A DNA stretch of 64,000 nt, from contig NZ_WHUV01000001.1 of the NCBI RefSeq assembly GCF_009380155.1, positions 1,736,001 to 1,800,000 of the forward strand, read 5' to 3'. A program made the position numbers and the translations under genes. This document shows, piece after piece, positions 35,561 to 45,188 of this stretch (the first letter of the stretch is position 1; each line of letters starts with the position of its first letter). The notes under the pieces are model-generated. The model had not been told where the DNA came from. It ran no database searches and saw nothing but the letters and a program-made list of their open reading frames with translations. The stretch is from Pseudomonas piscis. Its GTDB lineage: Bacteria; Pseudomonadota; Gammaproteobacteria; Pseudomonadales; Pseudomonadaceae.

Positions 35561-36430
35561 GACCTGTACCAGTCGTTCAGCCACCTGGGTTTCTACCGCG
35601 CCTTCGCTGGCGCCTGCTGCAAAAGCGGCGCAGCAAGCCGATGTGTTGCCATCGCCGATTCGATAAACCGCGATCACGCTGCCTGGTCCGCAGCCTGTGT
35701 GCCCGCCAAGCAAGAAACCGCCCTCGATTGAGCCCTGCATAAGACCCAGGCCATAGCCGGGCTCGATCCATGGTCGCCCTGGAATCGGGCCGCCCAATGT
35801 TCGAACTGTCTGCATTTCCTGAAGCAGACCCGCTGAGAACAGCTGCCCGGAGAGCAAGCGATCCAAGAATAGCGCCGCTTGCGAAATCGGCCCGATCAGC
35901 AGGCCGTGATAGACCCAGGCGGGGTCATAGTTCGACGCGTTTCCTGCAGCCGTTACCTGTAGATCCGCTGCTGTTTTAGCGAAACGGACATTCGACACTC
36001 CCAGGGGCGCCAGTACACGTTGAGTGACCGCATCGCCCAGTTCAAGGTCGGTCACCCGCTCAATCAGCCTGCCCACCAACAGATAGCCAAGGTTCGAGTA
36101 TCGCCAATGGGTGCCGGGAGCGTATCGGAGTCGAGCCCCGTCAAGGCGTTGCAGCATTTCCGCAGCTGGCCAAGCTGGTTCATTGTGGGCAACGGCGGCG
36201 TGATACTCCGCCAGCTCGCCATAGTCGGCCAGACCTGCTTCATGGCGTAGTAGCTGGCGTAATGTGAAGACTCGCTCGGGAACAGGGGAGTCCAGTTGCA
36301 ACAGCCCGTCACGCACCAAAGACAGGGCGGTCGCCGCCAGGACTGTCTTGGTGAAGCTCCACCAGGGGACGATCAGCTCCGGGCCATCAGGCGTGGCAGG
36401 CTTACCATTTGCTATGAGCGAGCTGAACAT
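35543..36430 (-). CDS. Serine hydrolase, class C beta-lactamase / penicillin-binding-protein-like
   Basis: A 295-residue protein with the three beta-lactamase family motifs: S-x-x-K as PWWSFTKTV near residue 28, Y-x-N as WRYSNLGYLLVGRLI, and the third box as GGHTGCGPGS (HTG replacing KTG). There is no signal peptide at the chosen ATG (36430, AAGGAA upstream), so it would be cytoplasmic; the open frame continues upstream to 36814 but that part has no family character. It lies next to the integrase stub and may be element cargo. Esterase or peptidase activity is more likely than drug resistance. Confidence 0.76.
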   Translation of the reverse strand: MFSSLIANGKPATPDGPELIVPWWSFTKTVLAATALSLVRDGLLQLDSPVPERVFTLRQLLRHEAGLADYGELAEYHAAVAHNEPAWPAAEMLQRLDGARLRYAPGTHWRYSNLGYLLVGRLIERVTDLELGDAVTQRVLAPLGVSNVRFAKTAADLQVTAAGNASNYDPAWVYHGLLIGPISQAALFLDRLLSGQLFSAGLLQEMQTVRTLGGPIPGRPWIEPGYGLGLMQGSIEGGFLLGGHTGCGPGSVIAVYRIGDGNTSACCAAFAAGASEGAVETQVAERLVQVLRRGC

Positions 36431-36641
36431 GGATTTCCTTGGTGTTGAGCGGTTCGACAAAATACCCCATGCACGCTCATTGCCCGAAGACCCGCGATCC
36501 AGATAGGCGCTGGCAACGGACAAGCGATCAAGCCCATCCTCGATATACGCTAACGGCAACTGGCTAGCATGGACGCGGCGTTGTGGCTGAGCCAAAGTTC
36601 CGTCGTTTTCCCCTACGCCACATGCACATGGAGTGAATGTC

Positions 36642-37124
36642 ATGCCTTCGATCAAGCTCGCCAGCCTCGCCATCGCCGTCATGGCCCTCACGGCCTGCGC
36701 CGTGCCTGGCAAAACCAGCAACCAGGACAATGAGGTCAAGCTCGCCGCGCAACGGTTGATTGGCCAACCGGCCAAGAAAGCCTTCGAGTTGTTCGGCAAA
36801 CCCGACCAGGGCATGGGGCCTTCATCCTACGGCAGTGGTGGTTTCTATGCCTGGAACCGGGTGCAGACCCACCTGGGGCCCGACAAGGTGTTCGTACAGA
36901 CCGGTACCGAGTATGTCGGCCAGCGCGAGACCTTGGTTGGTGTCGGCGGCCAGGGTGTCAGCGGTGTGATGCCGGTGAGCAGCGAGGCCGTCTATCGCAA
37001 GACGGGGTACTACGAGAACCAGACCGTGCTGGACTACTTCTGCAGCATCACCCTGTATACCGACAGCAAGAACATCATCACCGACGCCAGTGTGATCGAT
37101 TGCCAGAGCCCCCAGCGGCGCTAG
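36642..37124 (+). CDS. Hypothetical lipoprotein
   Basis: A 160-residue protein with a type II signal peptide: ASLAIAVMALTAC gives lipobox LTAC with Cys20. The mature part has a short linker, then QRLIGQPAKKAFELFGKPDQGMG, which resembles repeats of small outer-membrane lipoproteins in which a G-x-P-x-x-x-x-x-x-x-G-x-P pattern recurs. There is a Gly/Val-rich middle (LVGVGGQGVSGVMPVSS). GGAG stands 8 bases before the ATG. It stands alone between the serine hydrolase and a convergent zinc-ribbon gene. Function unknown. Confidence 0.7.
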   Translation: MPSIKLASLAIAVMALTACAVPGKTSNQDNEVKLAAQRLIGQPAKKAFELFGKPDQGMGPSSYGSGGFYAWNRVQTHLGPDKVFVQTGTEYVGQRETLVGVGGQGVSGVMPVSSEAVYRKTGYYENQTVLDYFCSITLYTDSKNIITDASVIDCQSPQRR

Positions 37125-37220
37125 GTACTGTACCCAGGATTGTCCGAGGCAGGGTCATCGGTGCGTTCCGCCAGATCCGGCCTACGGGCTCCATCTCCAG
37201 ACAGATCGATCCCGGTCTTG

Positions 37221-37724
37221 CTACCTCTTCACCGACCGCCATGTCACCAGGCCATCCAGGCCATGGCTGGATTTCAAGTACCTGAGCACGTTCTGTGCCT
37301 CGGCCTTTTCTTCAAAGGGGCCTGCGAAGGCATGCGGTGCCTCGTCGAGAATCGTCGGCAGATCGATCAGCACCATCTGTGCTGTCAACTGGGCGAAAGC
37401 TTCATCCGTAGGGGCAGTGAAACGCACCACCCAGCCGCTGCGATCCTCCAGAGCGATAGGTTCCACTTCGTTCCCGCAGTGCTTGCATCGTGTGGCTGCG
37501 GCCTGAATGGTCTCAAGGCACATCGGGCAGGGCCGCAGATCCTCGTGCACCAGCGCGTCGATGCCAGTCTTCGCTACTCGTGGCAATAGCAGTACGGCGG
37601 CCAGGGCGAGCCCTGGCAAGAAGAGAGCAATGGCCAGCCATCGAGGACCTGAGCGGCCGCGGGTGTTCGCGGCGTAGGCGGTCATGCCCATGAGCAGGAG
37701 CCAAGTGAGAAGCAGGATGTTCAT
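37221..37724 (-). CDS. Membrane protein with zinc-ribbon motif, function unknown
   Basis: A 167-residue protein with two N-terminal membrane helices (about 2-20 and 28-48), followed by a CPMC ... CKHC zinc ribbon (residues about 64-83) and a soluble C-terminal domain FTAPTDEAFAQLTAQMVLIDLP. The zinc ribbon after membrane helices recalls bacterial zinc-ribbon regulators and envelope quality proteins, but I do not recognise a named family. ATG 37724 is chosen because the upstream extension has no hydrophobic or conserved character. It precedes and is convergent with the lipoprotein gene. Confidence 0.65.
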   Translation of the reverse strand: MNILLLTWLLLMGMTAYAANTRGRSGPRWLAIALFLPGLALAAVLLLPRVAKTGIDALVHEDLRPCPMCLETIQAAATRCKHCGNEVEPIALEDRSGWVVRFTAPTDEAFAQLTAQMVLIDLPTILDEAPHAFAGPFEEKAEAQNVLRYLKSSHGLDGLVTWRSVKR

Positions 37725-37862
37725 TGCGACATTCTTGTCTTGAGGATTGAATTCAAAGATACGAAAGATGATGGGGGCGCACTCTATCAGCAAAAGATCG
37801 GCTTAATACGCGTGACTCTGCTGCAGGTAACGACCTTGTGAGAACGAGGCTGCGCAGATGAA

Positions 37863-38759
37863 TCATCTGGCGTCGAAGACTTTCCCAAAGCGTTTCATCA
37901 TGTGGTAACCCACCATGAAGCCAAATCTCATCCAGACGCCTATGCAGATGCCCCAAGACAAGGGCGAGGGGTAGTGCTTACGAAAGAACTTGCCATAGAA
38001 ACGGAGCATGCCTCGGTGTTTGTGCCACTCGACAAATATCGGACGAGCCCGACTGCAGGCGCCCCAGGCGTGGAAGATCTTGACCTGTGGTACAAAGCAG
38101 ACTTTCCAGCCTTCCAGGCGAAAGCGCATGCACAGATCGAGGTCTTCGCAGTGCAGGAAATAACCTTCATCCCAACCCCCAACGCTGTCCAGCGCTTCAC
38201 GCTTGACCAGCATGCAGGCACCGGAAATGGCCTCGACGTTCATCGGTGCGCAAGGCAGTGCCTCTCGGTGCAGCAGGTAGTCGGAAAACCAGCGTGGCGA
38301 CACTCGAGCCAGCCCCGACAGATTCAAGGCGCGCACCACTGCTCGACGCGGCGTGGGAAACACCCTGCGGCCCCCGGGTTGCTCACTTCCATCGAGATTG
38401 CACAACTGGCCGCCTGCCATGCCTCGCTCCTTGGAATGGGTCAGGGCTTGGAGCATGCCAGCGATTGCACCAGGCTGCAGTACGGTGTCCGGATTCAGGA
38501 ACAAGATGTACGGCTGCAGGCATTGTTGTGCGCCAAGGTTGCAGGCTGCGGCGAATCCGATGTTGTTGCTGTTGCGCAGTATGACCAGGCGTTCGTGGCT
38601 GCCATGACAGATCTCCACCCTGCGCAGGCTATCGTCGTGGGAAGCATTGTCGACCAGAACCAGGCGACCTGCATTCTCTGCCAGCACCGAAGCTATGCAC
38701 TCCTCAAGCAGCGGGCCGGCATTGTAGTTGACGATCACCACGTCACAGGATCTCGGCAT
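37863..38759 (-). CDS. Glycosyltransferase family 2 (rhamnosyltransferase-like)
   Basis: A 298-residue GT-A enzyme. The N-terminus is CDVVIVNYNAGPLLEECIASV, then LVDNASHDDSL, the donor-site DPD-type motif as LFLNPDTVL, and GACMLVKREALDSVGGWDEGYFLHCEDLDLCMRF, the ED-type acceptor motif of WbbL-like rhamnosyltransferases. It has weak C-terminal hydrophobic segments (LSWGICIGVWMRFGFMVG). ATG 38759 overlaps the stop of the upstream gene by 17 bases. It is the last gene of the polysaccharide operon. Sugar and linkage cannot be deduced. Confidence 0.82.
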   Translation of the reverse strand: MPRSCDVVIVNYNAGPLLEECIASVLAENAGRLVLVDNASHDDSLRRVEICHGSHERLVILRNSNNIGFAAACNLGAQQCLQPYILFLNPDTVLQPGAIAGMLQALTHSKERGMAGGQLCNLDGSEQPGGRRVFPTPRRAVVRALNLSGLARVSPRWFSDYLLHREALPCAPMNVEAISGACMLVKREALDSVGGWDEGYFLHCEDLDLCMRFRLEGWKVCFVPQVKIFHAWGACSRARPIFVEWHKHRGMLRFYGKFFRKHYPSPLSWGICIGVWMRFGFMVGYHMMKRFGKVFDAR

Positions 38760-39846
38760 GGACCACCTCGAAGCGTTTTGCCCACGAATTGTTCTCGCGA
38801 AACGCAAGGGTGTTGCCTTTGGGTTCACTGAAGTCCAGAGCTTGTCGAGCGACTTGAGTGATGTCCCGGACCTCGTCGCAGAGGAATACTCCCGAAATAT
38901 CCCGGCGGTTGGTCATTTCTCCGAATGCACTGCTGACCACCGGCAAACCCAGCGCCCGGTACTCGTAATACTTGATCGGATCGACGAAGCGAGTGAGATC
39001 GTTGCGCTTGAAGGGGATCAGCCCGACAGCGAATTCGGTCATGGCTTGCAGCGCATCGGCGTGGGACAGCGCCGGCAAAAGACGGATGTTGGTCGCCAGG
39101 GAGGTTGGCGCAGCGCCATATTGAGGGCCGATCAAACGTACTTCGGCATCAGGAAAGGCCAGTGCCAGAGCCTGCACGAAATCCCAGTCGAACCATTTGG
39201 CCAAGGTTCCGACATAACCGAATACGGGCGCAGCCACCGCGCTACCGGAGCGACGCAGCCCCAGGGCGGGCAAGCGTTCGGTGGCGCAGGCATTGAGCAG
39301 CAATTGCGTGTGGACCCTTTGTCCTTGCCAATAGCGTTGCAAAGCCGAGCAGGAAGCCAAGGTGATGTCCACGGCCCGGGCGGTTTCGTGTTGGCGGCGA
39401 CTCATGGAGCGGCGTGACCAGCCCCGGTAGAAGGCCGGTACGTTATCCATGACGTCGTAGAAACTGCTGGCGAAAATCGGTTCACGCAACAACTGCAGGG
39501 CCAGCCTGGACGGCTTGCCTATGCCCAGCAGCGTGATGCCCTGGGCGAAATCTCGCACCTGGCGCACCAGGCCGCGCCAGAGCAGGCTGTTCAACCATCC
39601 CGATCCGGGCAGCGGCTCTATCGGCAGGGCCCGCGGACTGGCCAGCGTCAGCCAGGCGGGCTGCGGCTCACGCGGCCCCTGGGGCGGGCGTTGGCCGAGC
39701 AGGTCGGAGATTCCCGGCAGGCGCGTGGGATACGGTTCGACCCATAGCACCTGAGCCCGGGTCGCCGCGTGAAATTGGCGGACCAGTTCATGGGGACGCT
39801 GGGCAAAACTGTGCCAACTGACGGGTGAAAGGTAGACCAGCCTCAT
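38743..39846 (-). CDS. Glycosyltransferase, GT4-like
   Basis: A 367-residue protein of the GT-B fold. N-terminal MRLVYLSPVSWHSFAQRPHELVRQFH is a family-specific opening shared with the first halves of the two large transferases in this operon (RPQQLAHGL and RPQQLMTQF there). The C-terminal half has FGYVGTLAKWFDWDFVQALA, VRLIGPQYG, VGLIPFKRNDLTRFVDPIKYYEYRALGLPVVSS, which is the nucleotide-sugar site with the E-x7-E-like PIKYYEY motif. ATG overlaps the preceding stop as ATGA. It probably acts in the cytoplasm on a polyprenyl-linked glycan. Confidence 0.82.
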   Translation of the reverse strand: MRLVYLSPVSWHSFAQRPHELVRQFHAATRAQVLWVEPYPTRLPGISDLLGQRPPQGPREPQPAWLTLASPRALPIEPLPGSGWLNSLLWRGLVRQVRDFAQGITLLGIGKPSRLALQLLREPIFASSFYDVMDNVPAFYRGWSRRSMSRRQHETARAVDITLASCSALQRYWQGQRVHTQLLLNACATERLPALGLRRSGSAVAAPVFGYVGTLAKWFDWDFVQALALAFPDAEVRLIGPQYGAAPTSLATNIRLLPALSHADALQAMTEFAVGLIPFKRNDLTRFVDPIKYYEYRALGLPVVSSAFGEMTNRRDISGVFLCDEVRDITQVARQALDFSEPKGNTLAFRENNSWAKRFEVVHAEIL

Positions 39847-41957
39847 GACTTCTCCCGGGACACATGGGGTACCCAGGAGCGCTCCCACTTGGCTTCGTAA
39901 AGCGCCTTGTTGCGATTGAACAGTTGCTGGCGTTGGCCCTCGGGCATCCGATCGAACGACGCGGACAGGTGGTGGTGGATGAAGACGTCCTCGACGAAAG
40001 CACAAGACAACCCGATCTGCTCCACCCGCCGGCAATAATCGTCATCTTCGAAGAATCCCAGTCCGAAGGCCTCGTCCAGCGGGCCAACGCGCAGGTAGGT
40101 CGAGCGCGACAGCATCACGGCGAAGAAACCCAGGGTAGCGCAGGGCACCAATTGGCCGATGTGGCGCCAGGTGTATTGCCGGGCACAAGCGGGCATTTGC
40201 CCGAGGGTCCGGTAGCCGATGTCGATCCTGGCCTCGTTGCCGATGTTGTTGGTCACCGGCCCGACCAGGCCCAGCCCGGGATTGCGTTGCAGGTGCCGGC
40301 GCAGGCTCTGGGCCCAGCCGCAGGTGACCTGGGTGTCGTTGTTGAGCAGCGCCAGGTACTCGCCCCGGGCCCTGGCCAGGCCCTGGTTATTGGCGGCGGC
40401 GAAGCCCAGGTTGCTGGAATTGAGGATCAGCTGGTGCCCGCCGCTGGCAGCCCACTGTCGCAGGAACTCGACGCTGCCGTCGCTGGAGGCATTGTCGACG
40501 ACGATGAGCTCCAGCTCCCGACCCAAAGGATCGGCGTCCAGGCTTGCCAGGCAGTCGCGGGTGAAGGCGAGGTTGTTACAGGTCACCACGATCACGCTGA
40601 TCAGCGGTTGCGCTTGGGGAGTCTCGGCCAGGGCCAGCAGCGTCCGTACTCTGTGGTTCCAGGTCTGCTGCCGGGCGAAGTCCTGGCGTTGCCGAGCCGC
40701 CTCGGTCGGTTCGGGCTCGTCCAGGGCTTGGGCGATGGCGGTGATGAAGGATTGCGTATCCCCGGCGATCCTTACCAGAGGAGCCAGTTCATGCAGCTCG
40801 GGCAGGTCCACCGTGACTACCGGCTTGCCTGCACTCAGGTACTCGTAGACCTTCACCGGGTTGGTGGCCAGGGTCAGTGCCTGGATCCGGAACGGCAGGA
40901 TGCACACGTCGAACGCATGCAGATAGGCGGACAGTTGTGTATAGGGGATTTCGCCGGTCAGCCTGACATTGGCGTGGCTGCGCAGTCGTGAGCCGACCTT
41001 TGCCGTGTCTGCGCCGATCAACAGCACTGTGCAATCGGCGAAGGCCTGGGCGATGGTCGATACCAGTTGCACGTCGAACCAGTCGGCCAGCGCACCGTAA
41101 TAACCGATCACCTTGCGGCCGCTTGGGTCCCGGTGGCAGTGACGGGGAGCCTTGGAGAAATACTCGAAGTCGGCAGCGTTGCGTAGCAGGGCCTGTGGGC
41201 TATCGGCAAGGGTCGGACACTGTTGCTTCCAGTGCTGCGCGAGCCACTCCGAGGTGAAAAGGGTCAGGTCCGCCTCGCCCAGCAGTTGCTGCTCCAATGG
41301 CAGCAATCCATGGGCATTGTTGCCAAAGCCCTGGTGATGGTCCATGCAGTCATAGACCAGGTGATTGTTGGGCAGCAGCCTGGCTACCGGAAACCAGAAT
41401 GGGTGCTGGACCAGCGAGACCACCCTTGGTGCGTCCACCCAGCCGAGGAACTGGCCCAGGCTGCGGCACAGCTGCCGGATCGTCCCGGCGTCGGGCGGGT
41501 CCTGATAGATCACCGGCGCCTTGCAGGCGAACAGCCGTACCTCGAACAGCCGGCCCTGACGATCCAGGGAGCGTACGCTGAAGCCATCACGCAGGTCGTC
41601 TTCCAGGCTGGCTGCGATATAGAACACCCGCCGCCCCGCAAGGCTCAGGCCATGGGCCAACTGTTGTGGGCGTTGATAACGCAAGTCCCAGTCGATGGCG
41701 CCCCACACCAGGTAGTCGGGCAATTGCGTTGGTGCTGCCGGTACCAAACCTGGCGCGGGGACGAACGGCCGGCTTGCCTGCTGGTAGCGGCGCAGCGCAC
41801 GCCAGGCTGGCAGCCAGGCACTGCGGTACAACCGTCGAACCAGGGCCTGTACCGACGCCGGTAGCGGCAGGCGACGATAGGCGCTGCGTAAATGCTTGAG
41901 CAACGCAAGGGATGCTGTTCGACTCATCAACAGGCTCTCGTCACGGACGACTTCCAT
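39843..41957 (-). CDS. Double glycosyltransferase, GT4-like plus GT2 fusion
   Basis: About 704 residues with two catalytic units. Residues about 75-440 are a GT-B unit: AIDWDLRYQRPQQLAHGL, VYDCMDHHQGF, IGYYGALADWFDVQLVSTIA and NPVKVYEYLSAGKPVV. From about 450 a GT-A unit follows: ISVIVVTCNNLAFTRDCL, LIVVDNASSDGS, LALLNNDTQV and EAFGLGFFEDDDYCRRV. The ATG at 41957 is used; ATG 41927 is an alternative. It overlaps the methyltransferase gene by 17 bases. A fusion of this kind would add two sugars in sequence or alternately build a repeating unit. Confidence 0.82.
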   Translation of the reverse strand: MEVVRDESLLMSRTASLALLKHLRSAYRRLPLPASVQALVRRLYRSAWLPAWRALRRYQQASRPFVPAPGLVPAAPTQLPDYLVWGAIDWDLRYQRPQQLAHGLSLAGRRVFYIAASLEDDLRDGFSVRSLDRQGRLFEVRLFACKAPVIYQDPPDAGTIRQLCRSLGQFLGWVDAPRVVSLVQHPFWFPVARLLPNNHLVYDCMDHHQGFGNNAHGLLPLEQQLLGEADLTLFTSEWLAQHWKQQCPTLADSPQALLRNAADFEYFSKAPRHCHRDPSGRKVIGYYGALADWFDVQLVSTIAQAFADCTVLLIGADTAKVGSRLRSHANVRLTGEIPYTQLSAYLHAFDVCILPFRIQALTLATNPVKVYEYLSAGKPVVTVDLPELHELAPLVRIAGDTQSFITAIAQALDEPEPTEAARQRQDFARQQTWNHRVRTLLALAETPQAQPLISVIVVTCNNLAFTRDCLASLDADPLGRELELIVVDNASSDGSVEFLRQWAASGGHQLILNSSNLGFAAANNQGLARARGEYLALLNNDTQVTCGWAQSLRRHLQRNPGLGLVGPVTNNIGNEARIDIGYRTLGQMPACARQYTWRHIGQLVPCATLGFFAVMLSRSTYLRVGPLDEAFGLGFFEDDDYCRRVEQIGLSCAFVEDVFIHHHLSASFDRMPEGQRQQLFNRNKALYEAKWERSWVPHVSREKS

Positions 41958-42969
41958 GGGCGGCGCCCCAAGGTTTTGGGGTTGCGGCGACGATCGCGAA
42001 ATCACTGTGCAACGTCCCCGACTCGATCAAGCCGTCTTCGATGTCGAAGAGCATCTGCAGGATTCGCATTGCTTGCGGGTTGTCATCTCGGAAGTTGCCG
42101 GCAATACCATGCAGCAAGAATTGCAGCAGGGTGCCGCCACAGGCATTGAAGGCGCGGATATCGAAATGCTCCTGGACCACCCGCAGGATGTCCTGGGAGC
42201 GCACGGCTTCCGAAGGGTCGACCTTCACCACCTCCAGTGGATCGGGCAGTGGCACCTGGTTTTGCACCTGGCCATGGGAGCCCTGGACGAAAGAGTGACG
42301 CATCGAGGGCGGAATCAGGGCGAAGGCATGGCTGATGGCCGCGCACTGGATTTCGTCGAAGGCGAAGTGGTTGGCGCCCAGGTATTCATTGAGAAACAGC
42401 CAGCCGTCGGGCTTGAGTGCCTGGCGAACATTGGCGCAGACGCTTTCCAGTTCGCGGATATGGTGCATCGAGCCGTTGAACCAGACCGCGTCGTAATGGG
42501 CACTGGGCAGTGCCGTACGCTCGATATCGAGCAACTGGTAGTCGATGCTCCCGGCGCCCAGGGCTGTCGCCTGGGCCCTGGCGGTATCCAGGGCCGCCGG
42601 CGCGATGTCCAGGGCGTCGCAATGCTGGAATGCCTTGAGGTTGTACAAGTCGCGCTCCAGGTCTCCGGTACCGCAGCCGACGCTGAGCATGCGGGCTACG
42701 GGCAGGCGGCCGCCGAGAAAGGTATCCAGGCAGTAGGACACCCAATAGTCATGGCCGCTTCCCGCCGTGGCCTTCTGTTGGTGACGCCGCTGGATGGCCG
42801 GCACCGCACGCCAGTAGACGTCCGCGGAAAACGGGTCCGAGCCGGCCTGGTTCTGCGACCAATGTTCAGCGGTCCGGGCCTTGCGCCGCTGCTCTTCGGT
42901 CTCATTGACCGGGGCTTCAGTGGTGGATGCGACCTGCCCACTGAGTCTGTTGATGATGTTCTTCAGCAC
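41941..42969 (-). CDS. Class I SAM-dependent methyltransferase
   Basis: A 342-residue enzyme with the SAM-binding motif MLSVGCGTGDLERDL at residues 94-108, then DALDIAPAAL, and the post-motif FNGSMHHIRELESVCANVRQALKPDGWLFLNEYLG. The N-terminal 40 residues are polar. In the middle of a glycosyltransferase cluster it most likely methylates a sugar of the glycan. A methyl group on the terminal sugar stops chain growth in some ABC-dependent O antigens (for example E. coli O8/O9a by WbdD), so it is a possible second capping enzyme. Position of methylation unknown. Confidence 0.82.
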   Translation of the reverse strand: MLKNIINRLSGQVASTTEAPVNETEEQRRKARTAEHWSQNQAGSDPFSADVYWRAVPAIQRRHQQKATAGSGHDYWVSYCLDTFLGGRLPVARMLSVGCGTGDLERDLYNLKAFQHCDALDIAPAALDTARAQATALGAGSIDYQLLDIERTALPSAHYDAVWFNGSMHHIRELESVCANVRQALKPDGWLFLNEYLGANHFAFDEIQCAAISHAFALIPPSMRHSFVQGSHGQVQNQVPLPDPLEVVKVDPSEAVRSQDILRVVQEHFDIRAFNACGGTLLQFLLHGIAGNFRDDNPQAMRILQMLFDIEDGLIESGTLHSDFAIVAATPKPWGAAHGSRP

Positions 42970-43007
42970 GCTTGGCCTCTTGTTCTGGTTAGAGCCGATT
43001 CATGGGT

Positions 43008-45188
43008 TCAGTCAGTGAACCTGGATTTCGGAGCGTCCGTTTCCAGCTCCCGGCGCAGTGTGTTGTGAGGTTTCCAGGCACCCCACTTGCTTTCGAAATA
43101 GGCCTGGTTCCTGTCCCACAAGCGCTGGTACTCGCCCGTTGGGATCAAGGCCTTGAACGAGGCCTGGCCGTGGTGGTGGATGAAGGCGTCTTCGGCGCAG
43201 ACCGTGCGCCAGCCCGCGGTCTGTACCCGGCGGCTATAGTCATCGTCCTCGAACATGCCGATGCCGAAGGTCTCGTCGAGCCAGCCCACCTGTTCCAGCA
43301 CCTCGCGGCGCAGTGCCACGCAGAACATGGCGAGCATCGGGATATCGAAGCAGCGTCCGCGATACTGGCTCTCGCGGCGGTCGGCGAAATCTTCCAGGCC
43401 ATCGAGTCGCTGATAGTCGATCCGGACCTTGGCTTCGTTGCCCACCGCATTGGTGGTGGGGCCCACCAGGCCAATCCCGGGGTCGGCCAGGTGGCGCAGC
43501 AGGGGCGTCAGCCAGCCCCTGGGGACTACGGTGTCGTTGTTGAGCAGTACCAGGTACTCGCCACGGGCGCGCCGCAGCCCCTGGTTGTTGGCGGCGGCGA
43601 AACCGAGATTGCGCCGGTTGAGCACGATGTTCACCCGCGGCTCGGTACGGGCCAGGTAGCGCAGGTAGTTACGGGTGTCATCGCCGGAGGCGTTATCGAC
43701 GATGATCAATTCCAGATTGGGATAAGCACCGTTACCCAGCAGGCTGTCGACGCAGTTACGAGTCAGCTGGACATTGTTGTAGGTGACGATCACCACTGAC
43801 ACCTTCGGATACAGCGCCACCAGCGCGTCGCGGGTGGTCTCGAAGCGTTGTCTCCAGTCGTTGGCCCGGGCCAGTCCGATACGCTGCTCCCAGAGCTGAG
43901 AGTCGGTTTCCTCCAGGGCCTTTTCGATCTGGGTCACGAAGCTTGGCGCGCCTTCGGCGAAGTACAGGTAGGGTGCGTAGAGCTGCATTTCCAGGAGCGG
44001 CACCGAGACCACCGGTTTGCCGGCGCTGATGAATTCATAGAATTTCACCGGGTCCACGCAATGGGTCATGTCGCTCAGGTGGAAGGGAATGATGCAGGCG
44101 TCGAACCGATACAGGTACTGCGGCATCTGGGCGTAGGGCTGGCGCCCAGTCAGGTGTACGTTGGGCAGCCGATCGAGGCCGGCGAGGTCGCTGACGAACA
44201 CGTCGCCGACCAGCACCAGGTTCCAATCCGGGCGTTGTCGAGCGATGGTGGCGACCAATTTCAGGTCGACCCACTTGGCCAGTCCACCATAGAAACCGAT
44301 CACCGGTCCCTGCAGTTCGGCAAGCAGGGTGTTGGGCGTGCAGTGGCGAGCGAAGAATTCAAAGTCCACGCCATTGCGTACCAGGACGCAGCGACGGCTC
44401 TTGCCGACCCACTTGTCATGCAGCATCGAAGCGCTGACGGTGACCAGGTCGGCCTGCGCCACCAGCACCTGTTCCTTGGCCAGCAAGGGGGCACCGATGT
44501 TTGGGAAGCCCTGCCACTCGTCCATGCAATCGTATTGCACGAGCCAGCCCCGGGTCTGGCGCAAGTGCAGGGCCAGGGTCGTCCAGTAGGGCAGGTGGAC
44601 CACCGATACGGCAGCCTTGATCCGAAAATCGGCAGCCAGGGCCTGTAAGGACTCGGTGTTGCTACATAGATTGTCCGGGGTGATACAGGTGGCGTAGTGG
44701 TCCTGGGACGCATGCCCGTGCAGGTTGACTTCGAAGACTCTCGGAGCCACTTCCCGCAGCTGGTACGGCTGTTCCAGGGTCGGGCTCAGGACGATATAGA
44801 ACACCCGGTAGCCATGGGTAGCGAATTGCGTCATCAACTGCTGGGGGCGCTGGAACCTGGCTGACCAGTCGATATTGGCAAAGCACAGCAGGTCGAATGG
44901 TCCCGGGCTCGGCAAGGCTGATGGCTCGTTGGCGGGGGGCGGGACAGGTTCCGATACAGGGCTGGATCCCAGCCATTGCGGGCTCGGCTCCATGGGCAGC
45001 GGATATTCACTGCCGTTGCCAACGGCTCCGTGGCGCAGCAGTTGCCAGAGCATCCGCAGTGGACGAGTCAGGCGCCAGGAACGCGAGCGCCGCATGTGCT
45101 CGATATGCGCCAGGGCGGCATCGCGCTCGGCGATCGCCAACGCATGCTCGTGGCCGGCTGTTGCTGGGGGCGATCCTGGCTTATCCAT
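43008..45188 (-). CDS. Double glycosyltransferase, GT4-like plus GT2 fusion (paralogue)
   Basis: About 726 residues, same architecture as the other large transferase. The N-terminal coil (ERDAALAHIEHMRRSRSWRL) precedes the GT-B unit with ANIDWSARFQRPQQLMTQF, VQYDCMDEWQGFPN, IGFYGGLAKWVDLKLVATIA and DPVKFYEFISAGKPVVSV. The GT-A unit has VSVVIVTYNNVQLTRNCVDSL, LIIVDNASGDDT, LVLLNNDTVV and ETFGIGMFEDDDYSRRV. ATG 45188 overlaps the stop of the oxygenase gene by 8 bases; upstream ATGs (45200, 45224) are possible. The two paralogues indicate a duplicated step in glycan assembly. Confidence 0.82.
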   Translation of the reverse strand: MDKPGSPPATAGHEHALAIAERDAALAHIEHMRRSRSWRLTRPLRMLWQLLRHGAVGNGSEYPLPMEPSPQWLGSSPVSEPVPPPANEPSALPSPGPFDLLCFANIDWSARFQRPQQLMTQFATHGYRVFYIVLSPTLEQPYQLREVAPRVFEVNLHGHASQDHYATCITPDNLCSNTESLQALAADFRIKAAVSVVHLPYWTTLALHLRQTRGWLVQYDCMDEWQGFPNIGAPLLAKEQVLVAQADLVTVSASMLHDKWVGKSRRCVLVRNGVDFEFFARHCTPNTLLAELQGPVIGFYGGLAKWVDLKLVATIARQRPDWNLVLVGDVFVSDLAGLDRLPNVHLTGRQPYAQMPQYLYRFDACIIPFHLSDMTHCVDPVKFYEFISAGKPVVSVPLLEMQLYAPYLYFAEGAPSFVTQIEKALEETDSQLWEQRIGLARANDWRQRFETTRDALVALYPKVSVVIVTYNNVQLTRNCVDSLLGNGAYPNLELIIVDNASGDDTRNYLRYLARTEPRVNIVLNRRNLGFAAANNQGLRRARGEYLVLLNNDTVVPRGWLTPLLRHLADPGIGLVGPTTNAVGNEAKVRIDYQRLDGLEDFADRRESQYRGRCFDIPMLAMFCVALRREVLEQVGWLDETFGIGMFEDDDYSRRVQTAGWRTVCAEDAFIHHHGQASFKALIPTGEYQRLWDRNQAYFESKWGAWKPHNTLRRELETDAPKSRFTD

